In this document: positions 50,605 through 58,895 of the stretch, piece after piece
Layout of the letters: each line of letters starts with the position of its first letter
Position numbering within the stretch: position 1 is the first letter of the stretch
Assembly: GCF_017353175.1 (NCBI RefSeq)
Contig: NZ_JAFMYW010000001.1
Span: 310,001 to 374,000, forward strand
DNA length: 64,000 nucleotides
Direction of reading: 5' to 3'
Source: Fibrella forsythiae
GTDB taxonomy: Bacteria > Bacteroidota > Bacteroidia > Cytophagales > Spirosomataceae
The notes under the pieces: model-generated
The model's input: the letters and a program-made list of their open reading frames with translations, nothing else
The model's database searches: none
What the model was told of the DNA's origin: nothing
Made by a program: the position numbers and the translations under genes

Positions 50605-52092
50605 ATGAAAGTTATTGATATTACCAAAACGACTGATGCTAAAGAATCGGTCAAATTACTCAAGAGTCAGGCCAATAACCGGCAGGCAGACACGAACAAT
50701 GACATCGCTGCCCAGATAAAGGAGTACATCAAACAGTACAATCCGAAAAGCCATAAAATCTTCGATAAAAGAGAATACCCTGATCGGTCAATAAAGGATA
50801 ATGACGGTCAGGATATCACTCAAAAGATTAACCGGATCGGTATACCTCTGCAAAAGGTGATTGTCAAAAAAGGAGCTTCGTTCCTGTTTGGTACACCGGT
50901 CGATCTAAGCTGTGAAACCGGTACCAATAAGAGTTTTCAACAACTGTTGAACGCTATTAAGCAGATATGGACCGACAATAAACTGGACTCTGTCAACCGC
51001 CAGTTAGCCCGTCAATTGGCCAGTGCGACTCAGGTGGCTGAATGCTGGTACCCAATAAAAACGGAGAAAAGCAATCGGTACGGTTTTGATAGCGACATAC
51101 GGATGCGGATGCAGGTTTTCTCTCCGATGCGGGGTGATTTTCTCTACCCGTTTTACAATGATTTCGGTGACATGATTGCTTTCTGCCGGGAGTATAACCG
51201 TAATATTCTAGTTGACGGCAAAGCAAAGAAAGTACTTCATTTTGACGTGTACACCGATGAGGAAACGGTTATTTTCCAGGAGATAAACGGCAACTGGCAA
51301 CTGGCCACACTGTCTACGACGCAGGAGGGCGTTGAGATTAAATCAAGCCCAAACACGACAGGCAAGATCCCGATTATTTTCGCCGAACAGGAAGCCGTCG
51401 ACTGGGATGACGTACAATCGATTATTGAGCGGCTGGAATACCTGATGTCAAAGTTTGCGGAAACCAATGATTACCACAGCTCACCTAAGCTGGTGATCAC
51501 GAATGGTACGATAAAGAATTTCGCAAAAAAAGGAGAATCAAATTCAATCTTTGAGCTTGAAACGGACGGGGGAACAGAAAAACCCGAGATGAAATACCTC
51601 TCGTGGGACCATGCTACCGATGCCGTGAAGCTGGAGATAGAAACGCTGCTGAAGTTTGCCTACACCTTTACGCAGACACCTGATTTATCCTTCGACTCGG
51701 TCAAAGGAATTAACGCTATATCTGGTGTTGCGTTGCAGATGCTGCTGACAGATGCCCATTTGAAAGTGCAGGAGAAACGGGAAATCTTCGATGCTTATTT
51801 GGAGCGGCGGGTGAGGCTTCTGTTGAACTACCTCGGCATCATGAATACATCGCTAAAAGATTCGGTGAAAGAGATCAACATCAGCCCGACTATAGTGCCC
51901 TTCTCGATCACTGACGCTACCGAATGGCTGAGTAATCTAATGACCGCTACCGCTGGTAAAGCTATACTCTCGCGCCGGACAGCCGTAGCAAAAGCCGGAT
52001 TGGTTGATGACGTAGAGAAGGAACTGACACAAATTGATGAGGACGAGAGAAAGAGCAGAGAGGTAAGCCTGACTGAACCAACGACTATATAA
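50605..52092 (+). CDS. Portal protein, SPP1 gp6-like
   Basis: 495 residues. Typical portal pattern: early GIPLQKVIVKKGASFLFGTP, VDWDDVQSIIERLEYLMSKF, HSSPKLVITNGTIKNF, then the tunnel/crown part (GINAISGVALQMLLTDAHLK, EIFDAYLERRVRLLLNYLGI). The dodecameric portal forms the DNA entry vertex. Follows terminase by 12 bases. Confidence 0.88.
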   Translation: MKVIDITKTTDAKESVKLLKSQANNRQADTNNDIAAQIKEYIKQYNPKSHKIFDKREYPDRSIKDNDGQDITQKINRIGIPLQKVIVKKGASFLFGTPVDLSCETGTNKSFQQLLNAIKQIWTDNKLDSVNRQLARQLASATQVAECWYPIKTEKSNRYGFDSDIRMRMQVFSPMRGDFLYPFYNDFGDMIAFCREYNRNILVDGKAKKVLHFDVYTDEETVIFQEINGNWQLATLSTTQEGVEIKSSPNTTGKIPIIFAEQEAVDWDDVQSIIERLEYLMSKFAETNDYHSSPKLVITNGTIKNFAKKGESNSIFELETDGGTEKPEMKYLSWDHATDAVKLEIETLLKFAYTFTQTPDLSFDSVKGINAISGVALQMLLTDAHLKVQEKREIFDAYLERRVRLLLNYLGIMNTSLKDSVKEINISPTIVPFSITDATEWLSNLMTATAGKAILSRRTAVAKAGLVDDVEKELTQIDEDERKSREVSLTEPTTI

Positions 52093-52292
52093 TGGTTATA
52101 CACCCAGCTTTTACCTTGAAACAAATCGTCTATTTGGTCACTGATAAAGAGCAGCTACCCCGGATGGTTACGGCCATCAAGGTCACGCCTGACTGCCTCC
52201 TCTACGAGCTATCCCAGGCTCAGAACATGTCGACGCATTACGATTTTGAGATCAGCCCGAAACTTGATGTGATGCTGAGCACGACTAATTAG
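52092..52292 (+). CDS. Small protein between portal and head genes
   Basis: 66 residues. The ATG overlaps the portal stop by one base (TAATG). Beta-rich small fold (FTLKQIVYLVTDKEQLPRMV; CLLYELSQAQNMSTHYDFEI). Small proteins of this type are common next to the portal gene in Bacteroidota phages; function unknown. Confidence 0.6.
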   Translation: MVIHPAFTLKQIVYLVTDKEQLPRMVTAIKVTPDCLLYELSQAQNMSTHYDFEISPKLDVMLSTTN

Positions 52293-52295
52293 ACG

Positions 52296-52679
52296 ATGAA
52301 CAACCTGTTGGTAACCATTCCCAAGGGCCGCTTCAAAACCTTCGAGGCGGCTGAACGGGTACTTCGGCGCTGTGATGGCGTGACCGATTGGGGCGAAGAG
52401 GAAGGCTCCGAATGGTTGTGGTTTGTGCGCATGGCCAAAGCACCTAAAAAGGACCTGACTGATTCCGTTTGCTTCCTGATCTATGATGGAAGAGTTCGGG
52501 GCTATTTCCACATCATCTCTTCCACCCCTGCCCAGGAATGGATTGACAAGGGGTATTTGATGGAAGAGAAAACCTCAACGCATGCGGTGGCGCTGGCCAA
52601 CTGGGTAAGCCTGCCCAAAGAGGAGCAAGTAGAGATGAGGGGATTTCAAGGCTGGCGCTACACAAGCCTGAGACCGTAA
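52296..52679 (+). CDS. Protein of unknown function, SRPBCC/EVE-sized
   Basis: 127 residues, alpha/beta, Trp/Glu-rich (VTDWGEEEGSEWLWFVRMAK; SVCFLIYDGRVRGYFHIIST; WRYTSLRP). No membrane segment. The fold type cannot be named with confidence; context is the packaging operon. Confidence 0.55.
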   Translation: MNNLLVTIPKGRFKTFEAAERVLRRCDGVTDWGEEEGSEWLWFVRMAKAPKKDLTDSVCFLIYDGRVRGYFHIISSTPAQEWIDKGYLMEEKTSTHAVALANWVSLPKEEQVEMRGFQGWRYTSLRP

Positions 52680-52704
52680 ACAGTACACTCATATCATTTT
52701 AATT

Positions 52705-52720
52705 CCCCCGAATTCGGGGG
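52705..52720 (+). terminator. Palindromic hairpin before MuF gene
   Basis: CCCCCGAATTCGGGGG, followed by GTTTGTACGGTTTTT. It is compact and probably a partial terminator separating the packaging genes from the head-morphogenesis gene. Confidence 0.5.
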
Positions 52721-52767
52721 GTTTGTACGGTTTTTCACCAACCTGCACAAAAACAGTACAGCCGCTT

Positions 52768-54549
52768 ATGTCTAAACCCTTCCCCTGGTCCGACTGGCAA
52801 AGTCAGCACCTTGCCCGAATTGACGCCTACGCGGCCCAGATCGATATCCTGTATCAGATGGCCATCCGGGAAGCCGTGGCATTGGCAGGTACATTAAGCG
52901 TTGACCCGAAAAAACCATTTCGGTTCGCCAGCTATCCGCAGACAAACGAACGCCTGAAGAACCTGCTGCAGAATATGACGCTGGGCATGCAAACTATCGT
53001 AGCCCGTGGCACGGCCGATGCCTGGGAGGGGGCGGGCGTGAAAGCCGACGCCATGGTATCGCACCTGATGCAAACGGGTCAACTGTCCACCTCACTGGCA
53101 GCCCAGTACATGGGCGCCAGAAATGGAGACGCATTGGCGGCCTTTCAGGTACGTAAGGTGGGGGGACTGGGCCTATCCCAGCGCGTGTTCAATTATACGG
53201 GTCAATTCAAGCAGGAATTAGAACTAGGGCTTGATGTAGGTATTAACGCTGGTCAGTCAGCGTCTCAGCTGAGTCAGTCTATCCGGCAGTACCTGCAAAA
53301 CCCGGATCAGTTATTCCGACGTGTACGTAATGAGCGTGGTCAGCTGGTGCTCTCTAAAGCGGCTAAAGCCTATTCGCCCGGCCGTGGCGTATACCGGTCT
53401 TCGTACAAGAATGCCATGCGGCTCACGCGTACCGAGATTAACCGGTCTTACCGGGAGGCCGATTCTCTTCGGTACCAGACTATGCCGTTTGTGGTAGGTA
53501 TCGAGGTACGCCGGTCTAACCGGGGCCATGTTTGTGACGTCTGTGAGTCGCTGAAGGGGCGGTATCCGAAAGACTTTGTATTCCGGGGCTGGCATCCCCA
53601 GTGCCGGTGTAATGTCATCTCAATCCTGGCCACGGCCGAGGAGATGCAGAAGCTGACCGAGATGGTGTTGAATGGGGAAGATCTGAGCGGCTTCCGCAGC
53701 GTGAATCAAATCGACAAACCGCACCAGGGCTGGGCTAACTTTGTCAATACCAACCGGGATAAGCTCAATGCGGCACCGGTGAAGCCCCTGTTCATCACAG
53801 AGAACAAACCGTTTGTGCAGGCAGTCAAACCTCAACCAGCCGTTCAGCTAACTCCATTCGAGGCCATGAAGGCGGCAGGCTGGGACCCGCACGGCCGTAC
53901 GGAGGAGAAGTTCAACGAGCTGTTTCCGGACTGGGCTGGCTTTGATTTTGATCTGTTTGGCAAACAGGTGACCAAAACGCTGACCGAAGCGGGGATTACG
54001 GTCGAGAAAAAGCAGCTGACAGCCTACATGGGCAAGCTGAACATGATCGTCGAAGGGCACAAAGGCAAAGAGTACTTTTATCTCGAGCGTGATTTTTACA
54101 GGGAGCGTCAGGATGACGGTAGCTATAAACGGGTGGTCAAACACGAGTACCTAAGTATTCCTGATTCATTGCAGGGGGGAGGCCTGTCTAAACAGCTATT
54201 CAAGGACCTCTATGCCCAGTACACGAACGCATCGATCGATCTGATCAAGGTACAGGCTAACATCACTGTGGGTGGCTATGCCTGGGCACGGTACGGCTTC
54301 ACCTTCAGCTACCAGCCCGACCGGCGCATGGTCAACAGCATGGCTCAGAAAAACCTGAGAGGGAAAGATCTGGAAGCCTTCAATAAACTCTGGAGCAGGG
54401 TCAAGGATGAAGAGCTATTCCCCATGCACCTGATCGCTCAGCAACCCTTCGGTAAGAAGCTATTGTTGGGCACGGACTGGAACGGGGTAATGGACCTGGG
54501 CAACAAAGAGCAGCGGGCCTTATTCGAAGACTACCTGTTTGGTCGCTGA
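52768..54549 (+). CDS. MuF-type head morphogenesis protein fused to GNAT-like domain
   Basis: 593 residues from the ATG at 52768 (MSKPFPWSDWQSQHLARIDA). Residues 1-310 are the head part: helical N-terminus, RLTRTEINRSYREADSLRYQ, and the MuF end with CDVCESLKGRYP and GWHPQCRCNVISI (Cys/His set). Residues 350-593 form an added domain. LSIPDSLQGGGLSKQLFKDL fits the acetyl-CoA loop of GNAT enzymes, and ITVGGYAWARYGFTFSY the end of that fold. MuF fusions often carry effectors delivered with the head. The C-terminus overlaps the convergent small gene at 54520. Confidence 0.8.
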   Translation: MSKPFPWSDWQSQHLARIDAYAAQIDILYQMAIREAVALAGTLSVDPKKPFRFASYPQTNERLKNLLQNMTLGMQTIVARGTADAWEGAGVKADAMVSHLMQTGQLSTSLAAQYMGARNGDALAAFQVRKVGGLGLSQRVFNYTGQFKQELELGLDVGINAGQSASQLSQSIRQYLQNPDQLFRRVRNERGQLVLSKAAKAYSPGRGVYRSSYKNAMRLTRTEINRSYREADSLRYQTMPFVVGIEVRRSNRGHVCDVCESLKGRYPKDFVFRGWHPQCRCNVISILATAEEMQKLTEMVLNGEDLSGFRSVNQIDKPHQGWANFVNTNRDKLNAAPVKPLFITENKPFVQAVKPQPAVQLTPFEAMKAAGWDPHGRTEEKFNELFPDWAGFDFDLFGKQVTKTLTEAGITVEKKQLTAYMGKLNMIVEGHKGKEYFYLERDFYRERQDDGSYKRVVKHEYLSIPDSLQGGGLSKQLFKDLYAQYTNASIDLIKVQANITVGGYAWARYGFTFSYQPDRRMVNSMAQKNLRGKDLEAFNKLWSRVKDEELFPMHLIAQQPFGKKLLLGTDWNGVMDLGNKEQRALFEDYLFGR

Positions 54550-54732
54550 CTTGTTGTAGGCAGCCAGGTGCGGACGTACCTGATCAGCACTCAATTCCAT
54601 CTGCTCCAATGCCTCGGCCTGCGTGTAACCCAGTGAGATCATCTTGAACAGGGCAAACGCCTTATGCTTCATCTCGGTCACTTCGGTAACGGTAAACTCC
54701 GAATGCATGGCGGTGGTCAGTTCTTCTTTCAT
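54520..54732 (-). CDS. Small helical protein, possible HTH
   Basis: 70 residues, helical with an HTH-like stretch (ISLGYTQAEALEQMELSADQ, VRPHLAAYN). It ends inside the MuF gene on the opposite strand (30-base convergent overlap). Probably a small DNA-binding or regulatory protein of the early region. Confidence 0.5.
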   Translation of the reverse strand: MKEELTTAMHSEFTVTEVTEMKHKAFALFKMISLGYTQAEALEQMELSADQVRPHLAAYNKSATKQVVFE

Positions 54733-54780
54733 AGGGCACTTTAATAACGTTAGACGGGAGAAACCTGTTCGTTGAAGGAT

Positions 54781-54811
54781 AAAGCCCCGCTACAAACCTG
54801 TAGCGGGGTTT
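54781..54811 (-). terminator. Terminator for early operon
   Basis: CCCCGCTACA / TGTAGCGGGG stem with flanking A and T runs (AAAGCC...GGGGTTT). It lies between the gene ending at 54837 and the small gene starting at 54732. Confidence 0.7.
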
Positions 54812-54836
54812 CCACTTATTTATTGACTTGCAACTA

Positions 54837-55331
54837 TTACCAAAGTTGACCATCGTAGTCGACAGTACTGACGTCAATGGTTCGGCCCGTTAGAATAATC
54901 CCGCCTGCATTAATCTTTTCCCATAGAGCCTCTGAACACCTTATCCAGTCAGGTATAGGCTCGCCTTTTGCCATAATTCGTATTTTATCTCCAACAGCGG
55001 GATAAAATGGTAAATCAAACTCAACCTTACAGTCAATAGCACTCAGAAGACCCACTACAGGATCATCATCGAGGTAAACCGTCACCGTTACCTTAGTGCT
55101 AGGCTTGGGCAAGGCAGGTGAATCCAGACAGCTGGAGAGAAAGTCACGCAATTCAGTTGCTTCACTAATAGATAGCTGAATGAATTCTTTATTCTCAGGT
55201 TCAACAGAAAGAGAGCCGCCTACGTAACAAGTGAAGGGAGATTCCTCTTCTCCATCAAACGTCAGTTCAAGGCGTTGCATTTCGCCATCATCTTGACCAA
55301 GTTCATCCGAATCAATCACTAATTGTCTCAT
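54837..55331 (-). CDS. Early-region protein, unknown (164 aa)
   Basis: 164 residues, acidic, beta-rich (MRQLVIDSDELGQDDGEMQR; VTVTVYLDDDPVVGLLSAID; IRIMAKGEPIPDWIRCSEAL). No recognised family. Last gene before the terminator, 3 bases after the next upstream gene. Confidence 0.55.
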   Translation of the reverse strand: MRQLVIDSDELGQDDGEMQRLELTFDGEEESPFTCYVGGSLSVEPENKEFIQLSISEATELRDFLSSCLDSPALPKPSTKVTVTVYLDDDPVVGLLSAIDCKVEFDLPFYPAVGDKIRIMAKGEPIPDWIRCSEALWEKINAGGIILTGRTIDVSTVDYDGQLW

Positions 55332-55334
55332 TGC

Positions 55335-55619
55335 TTAAGCTTTTAACGGTACGTTGATCAGTACGTGCTGTGAACGGCCCCCTTTCAGGTAATCGATAGC
55401 CATATCAGCGATAGCCCGGCCCTGCACGGTGGTTGGGCCATCGATTAGCCGGGGATCGGTGATGCCCTCGGCCAGAATCCGAATGGCTTCAGTATAGCCT
55501 TCCTTCACCGATCGGTTGATGGGTTTGGCCATGTTGGGGTGGTTAAACCGGCGCTTGATAAAGGCAATGGTCTGGCTGATCTGGGCCTCAGTAGGCAATT
55601 GGGGCGTTGCTGGGTTCAT
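55335..55619 (-). CDS. Early-region protein, unknown (94 aa)
   Basis: 94 residues, helical (TEAQISQTIAFIKRRFNHPN; GYTEAIRILAEGITDPRLID; RAIADMAIDYLKGGRSQHVL). Cytoplasmic. 1 base from its upstream neighbour, so in one operon. Not recognised. Confidence 0.55.
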   Translation of the reverse strand: MNPATPQLPTEAQISQTIAFIKRRFNHPNMAKPINRSVKEGYTEAIRILAEGITDPRLIDGPTTVQGRAIADMAIDYLKGGRSQHVLINVPLKA

Positions 55620-55620
55620 C

Positions 55621-56064
55621 TTAAATTATGACAAATGGGGTGATACACCGGCGCTGGTTCATCATTGGGGCAACCAGTTGAAAGTCCAGCCTGATTAAAC
55701 GCGAACGCTTAGGTGGTAATGCCGTAGCATCCATGTTTACCCGCACAGTTTCAGGCAGAACAACCACAGATACGATATCCCGATCAGCAGATAATCCATT
55801 GGCCTTTTTGCAGGCATCCTCATACTGGGCCTTCGTTAGTGCCACCGGCGTCCGCTCTGTTGCTGACAGAGGCATAAGACGGTAGTGATAAGGTTCCTCG
55901 AGCGTAACCTGGACAACCCGTTGGTTCACCAGGTCAATCAGCGTTGCTTTTACTTCATCAATTGTCCGTTCACTATAAGCAGCGATGAAGGAGGCTGAAA
56001 TAGGGTGGGGTTGATGCTTCGTGAGCTGATCAAGTACCTGCTCTGTCAGTTGAGTGCTGTTCAT
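55621..56064 (-). CDS. Winged-helix-like early protein
   Basis: 147 residues. The N-terminus resembles a winged helix (TEQVLDQLTKHQPHPISASF, SERTIDEVKATLIDLVNQRV, then a YHYRLMPL strand). The C-terminus is beta/basic. A DNA-binding regulatory role is likely from shape. Its ATG overlaps the stop of a 31-codon upstream gene. Confidence 0.55.
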   Translation of the reverse strand: MNSTQLTEQVLDQLTKHQPHPISASFIAAYSERTIDEVKATLIDLVNQRVVQVTLEEPYHYRLMPLSATERTPVALTKAQYEDACKKANGLSADRDIVSVVVLPETVRVNMDATALPPKRSRLIRLDFQLVAPMMNQRRCITPFVII

Positions 56065-56156
56065 CGGTTGATAATTAGCCCGTTTGAGCGGGTAGCAAGG
56101 TCCAGTTTCATTGCCTTAAACCATACCCGGAAGTTTTTCTCTAATTGCGTTGCCAT
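56061..56156 (-). CDS. 31-residue leader or small protein
   Basis: MATQLEKNFRVWFKAMKLDL then ATRSNGLIINR, with its TGA overlapping the next ATG (ATGA). The coupling, the ATG start and the Trp/Phe content favour a true small gene, perhaps first in the operon. Confidence 0.45.
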   Translation of the reverse strand: MATQLEKNFRVWFKAMKLDLATRSNGLIINR

Positions 56157-56216
56157 TGTCTGCGTTGTTTAAAAAGTATCTGTTTAATTGGATGTCAAAG
56201 GTAACAGGCACTTTTT

Positions 56217-56240
56217 AAATGTCACAAATTATTGACATTT
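56217..56240. promoter_or_regulatory. TGTCA-type inverted operator downstream of Cro/CI-like gene
   Basis: AAATGTCA, an 8-base spacer, then TGACATTT: perfect arms. A similar TTTGACA/TGTCAAA site lies at 56459-56472 on the other side of the regulator gene, and a GATGTCAAA half-site near 56191. Probably regulator binding sites controlling the early operon. Confidence 0.6.
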
Positions 56241-56244
56241 ATTT

Positions 56245-56448
56245 TTACTCTTTTTTTGCCACTAGGCTGCTATCATCTGTATTTAGAGCATTCAGATACT
56301 GGTGAACCCGTTTTTCAAGGTCGTCCGTTTGTGGCTGATACTTGCCGTTGATAATACGAGATAGGTAAGCCCGGTCAACGCCCAACATCTTAGCAACATG
56401 CTCCACAGTGACCCCCTTTCGTTTGATTTTCTCTTTGATTGTTTCCAT
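56245..56448 (-). CDS. Cro/CI-type HTH regulator
   Basis: 67 residues with one HTH (VTVEHVAKMLGVDRAYLSRI, INGKYQPQTDDLEKRVHQYL). Divergent from the GIY-YIG gene at 56493 with a palindrome between them. Likely autoregulatory lysogeny or early switch protein. Confidence 0.8.
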   Translation of the reverse strand: METIKEKIKRKGVTVEHVAKMLGVDRAYLSRIINGKYQPQTDDLEKRVHQYLNALNTDDSSLVAKKE

Positions 56449-56458
56449 GTCACGTTAT

Positions 56459-56472
56459 TTTGACATGTCAAA
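56459..56472. promoter_or_regulatory. Operator between divergent regulator and GIY-YIG genes
   Basis: TTTGACATGTCAAA, a perfect 14-base palindrome 11 bases upstream of the regulator ATG. Shares TGACA/TGTCA half-sites with 56217-56240. Confidence 0.65.
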
Positions 56473-56492
56473 TATAAGTGATAAATTAGGGT

Positions 56493-57002
56493 ATGCAATC
56501 ACAGACACCGACAGGCTATATATATGCTCTTGTTTGCCCGGAAACTGACCTCATCCGTTACGTGGGTAAAACCAAAAATGATCCGCTGTACCGTTTCATT
56601 CAGCACCAACAGGAGGCACTCAGAAAGAGAGGTCGCCCTAAGCCGGGTACGGTTCATCACTGGATTGAAGAATTAGCTCATCGTAGCCAACAGCCACGCA
56701 TTATGCTGTTATGCGAGTGTACCCTTACCGATCTGGATGAGCAGGAAATGCTATACTATTTAAAGTATAAGCATTTGGGCCTACTAAATGGCATGCCACC
56801 CTGTCGGTTAAAATCAGAGGTTGATGCCATTGATGTTGTGAAGCTGAATAAAATTATGGAAGAAAAGGGGTTGACAAAGAGTGCTGTGGCGAAGCTGGTT
56901 AACGTACGACATACTGGCGTTTGCTTGGTATTAAAAGGTGATCTGTACGGATTGTCCATGGAGGATCTCAAGCGAATGAATAAGTATTTGTTAAGCTTGT
57001 AA
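56493..57002 (+). CDS. GIY-YIG nuclease fused to HTH
   Basis: 169 residues. GIY-YIG region at 8-95 (GYIYALVCPETDLIRYVGKT, YRFIQHQQEALRKRG, then CTLTDLDEQEMLYYLKYK with the Glu). C-terminal HTH at 120-160 (MEEKGLTKSAVAKLVNVRHT), like small phage regulators. A single-copy plus-strand gene among minus-strand early genes, sharing the operator at 56459. Possibly a homing endonuclease that regulates itself. Confidence 0.8.
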   Translation: MQSQTPTGYIYALVCPETDLIRYVGKTKNDPLYRFIQHQQEALRKRGRPKPGTVHHWIEELAHRSQQPRIMLLCECTLTDLDEQEMLYYLKYKHLGLLNGMPPCRLKSEVDAIDVVKLNKIMEEKGLTKSAVAKLVNVRHTGVCLVLKGDLYGLSMEDLKRMNKYLLSL

Positions 57003-57016
57003 ACGGCCATAAAAAA

Positions 57017-57038
57017 AGCCCGGTCATCGACCAGGCTT
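57017..57038. terminator. Terminator between GIY-YIG gene and methylase gene
   Basis: AAGCCCGGTC / GACCAGGCTT (one mismatch) with a 3-base loop and an A-run on the left, so it would end the minus-strand methylase operon (T-run) and partly the plus strand. Confidence 0.65.
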
Positions 57039-57060
57039 CACTACTCATAGCAGAACGTAC

Positions 57061-57867
57061 CTACAGGGCGTAATTCCAGGTCAGGCACTCGATTTTCTTT
57101 TTCTTCTCCGCCCGGTTGCTCGTCACGGCCAGCGTCTGCTCGTGGTCCTGTACGTTCCAGCCCAACCGGGCGCGGTACTCGAGCAGATCCGGTTCAGGAT
57201 AGGAACTCAGCAGGAACTTGCCCTGCATGGTGGCGCACTTGTCGAGCAAAAGTTTAAAGTCCTCCCGGGTATAGCCTTTATAGTGGCCCTGATGGGCTGA
57301 AACGTAGGGCGGGTCCAAATAGAAGAACGTGTGCGGTGAATCAAACACGTCGATCACCTTCAGGGCGTCACGCTGCTCAACAGTCACAAAGCGCATGCGT
57401 TCCTTGTACGCGTCGGTAAACCGCTTCTTTTTGTTGTAGAGGGTGCTGGGCTCTTTGCCGCTGCGGTCATAGCCCCAGCTGTTGCCCATCTGACCGGCAA
57501 AACCCTGATTGGCCTGCACCCAGATGGCCCACGCCATGGCCAGTACTTCGATCTCGTCGGCGTTGGGGTCGTGATAGATTGCCTTGGTTTCGTTGAACTG
57601 CTCACGGGCATGAAACGTCTCGTCGATGAGCCGTTCCAGACTACCGAAATCGTACTTGATGGCTTTGTAGAAGGCCAGCAGCCGACCGTTGGTGTCGTTG
57701 ATCACTTCGAACGAGGAGGGCGGCTTGGTCCAAAACAGGGCACCGCCCCCCACAAAGCCTTCCACATAAATGCGGTGTTCAGGAAGCAGAGGTAGCAGGT
57801 GTTTAAGCATATTCTGCTTACCACCGTAATAACGTATTGGGACACTGGTAGAGGAGGGTTGTTGATC
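57061..57867 (-). CDS. DNA adenine methylase, D12 class
   Basis: 268 residues from the ATG at 57867; an upstream TTG is less likely. Motif I at IYVEGFVGGGALFW, target-recognition middle, motif IV DPPYVS, and an N-terminal IRYYGGKQNMLKHLLPLLPE as in Dam-type enzymes. It transfers a methyl group to adenine N6 and may protect the phage genome from restriction. Target site unknown. Confidence 0.88.
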   Translation of the reverse strand, partial: DQQPSSTSVPIRYYGGKQNMLKHLLPLLPEHRIYVEGFVGGGALFWTKPPSSFEVINDTNGRLLAFYKAIKYDFGSLERLIDETFHAREQFNETKAIYHDPNADEIEVLAMAWAIWVQANQGFAGQMGNSWGYDRSGKEPSTLYNKKKRFTDAYKERMRFVTVEQRDALKVIDVFDSPHTFFYLDPPYVSAHQGHYKGYTREDFKLLLDKCATMQGKFLLSSYPEPDLLEYRARLGWNVQDHEQTLAVTSNRAEKKKKIECLTWNYAL

Positions 57868-58023
57868 CATAGCGGGAAGGCCAGTGCTGAAGCGACCTGT
57901 TCGCACCGGCACCAACCCTGTCTGTGTTTCAACAAAAATATAGAGCCTACAAATGAGGTATATAATTGAGCCTATTTTATCTAAACTTGCGATTTAGACA
58001 CACTGACAGCCCTTAGAAGCGGA

Positions 58024-58272
58024 CTACGCCTTTTCGTAATAAAAGTGGGCCTCCCGAATGCTCAGCCGTTTCGGGGGGCCCACTATACCATCGCCATAAA
58101 GGCCCTGAACCAGATAATAAACCTGCTGGGAAAGAACCTCCAGAATCATCCATTCGGGGTGGGCGTGACTGGGGTCTTTTCGCACAATGCACTCGCCCAA
58201 CTCGTAGTGTTCAGCGGGATCAACTGTCGGTAGGTGATAGTAATACAGATCGTTATCTGTTTGCGTGTCCAT
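58024..58272 (-). CDS. Small early protein, unknown (82 aa)
   Basis: 82 residues, acidic and Tyr-rich (DTQTDNDLYYYHLPTVDPAE; QQVYYLVQGLYGDGIVGPPK). Probably cytoplasmic; not recognised. Shortly upstream of the methylase gene. Confidence 0.5.
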   Translation of the reverse strand: MDTQTDNDLYYYHLPTVDPAEHYELGECIVRKDPSHAHPEWMILEVLSQQVYYLVQGLYGDGIVGPPKRLSIREAHFYYEKA

Positions 58273-58286
58273 GAAGCGGAGCCTGT

Positions 58287-58895
58287 TTAATCTAAGACTG
58301 CCTTATTGATCCGGTTGAAACTAACCGTGTACCTGCCCATGGTTTCGCCCAGATCCAGAATCGAGCCACCAACCATCCCGTGTGTATTTACCGCACGTAT
58401 AGGAAACCGGCCGTATCTGGTCAGCTGATCAACCTGACCGGCGACTAGTCGTAAAAACTTCTCCTGTAACTTCACCTGATCCTCGGGTTGAGGAATCGGC
58501 GCGATCTTATTAATAAACTCAACGGGCGAACAATTGAACTGCTCAGCCAGGCTGTAAATAGTCAATGCCCGGTTAGTCTCGTTGGTCAGCCTGAGCGCGT
58601 TCTCAATGGCCCTGAATAGCCCTACCCGTCGGCATTCCTTCAGGCTCATTCGCCTTACGGCCGCCGCGTCGATATGATTAGGGTTGCAGGTGCGAAACCA
58701 GAAATCAACGCCCACCCGGCTTTTTTCGTTATAGGGGAGAATGACCCGATTGTAATACGTTTCAGCCTCTTCATAGTCAAAGCGGGCCACGTAGTACTGA
58801 TTGGTATCGTCGGGATATCCCGAGGGGAAGGGATGCGATACTTCACTGGGCTGCATATGCTCGATGACTGCAGCGGAACACAGGTGATAGTTCAT
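58287..58895 (-). CDS. Early-region protein, unknown (202 aa)
   Basis: 202 residues, mixed alpha/beta (YVARFDYEEAETYYNRVILP; DAAAVRRMSLKECRRVGLFR; IYSLAEQFNCSPVEFINKIA). The last segment is an HTH-like helix pair. It overlaps its upstream neighbour by 4 bases. Not recognised. Confidence 0.55.
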   Translation of the reverse strand: MNYHLCSAAVIEHMQPSEVSHPFPSGYPDDTNQYYVARFDYEEAETYYNRVILPYNEKSRVGVDFWFRTCNPNHIDAAAVRRMSLKECRRVGLFRAIENALRLTNETNRALTIYSLAEQFNCSPVEFINKIAPIPQPEDQVKLQEKFLRLVAGQVDQLTRYGRFPIRAVNTHGMVGGSILDLGETMGRYTVSFNRINKAVLD

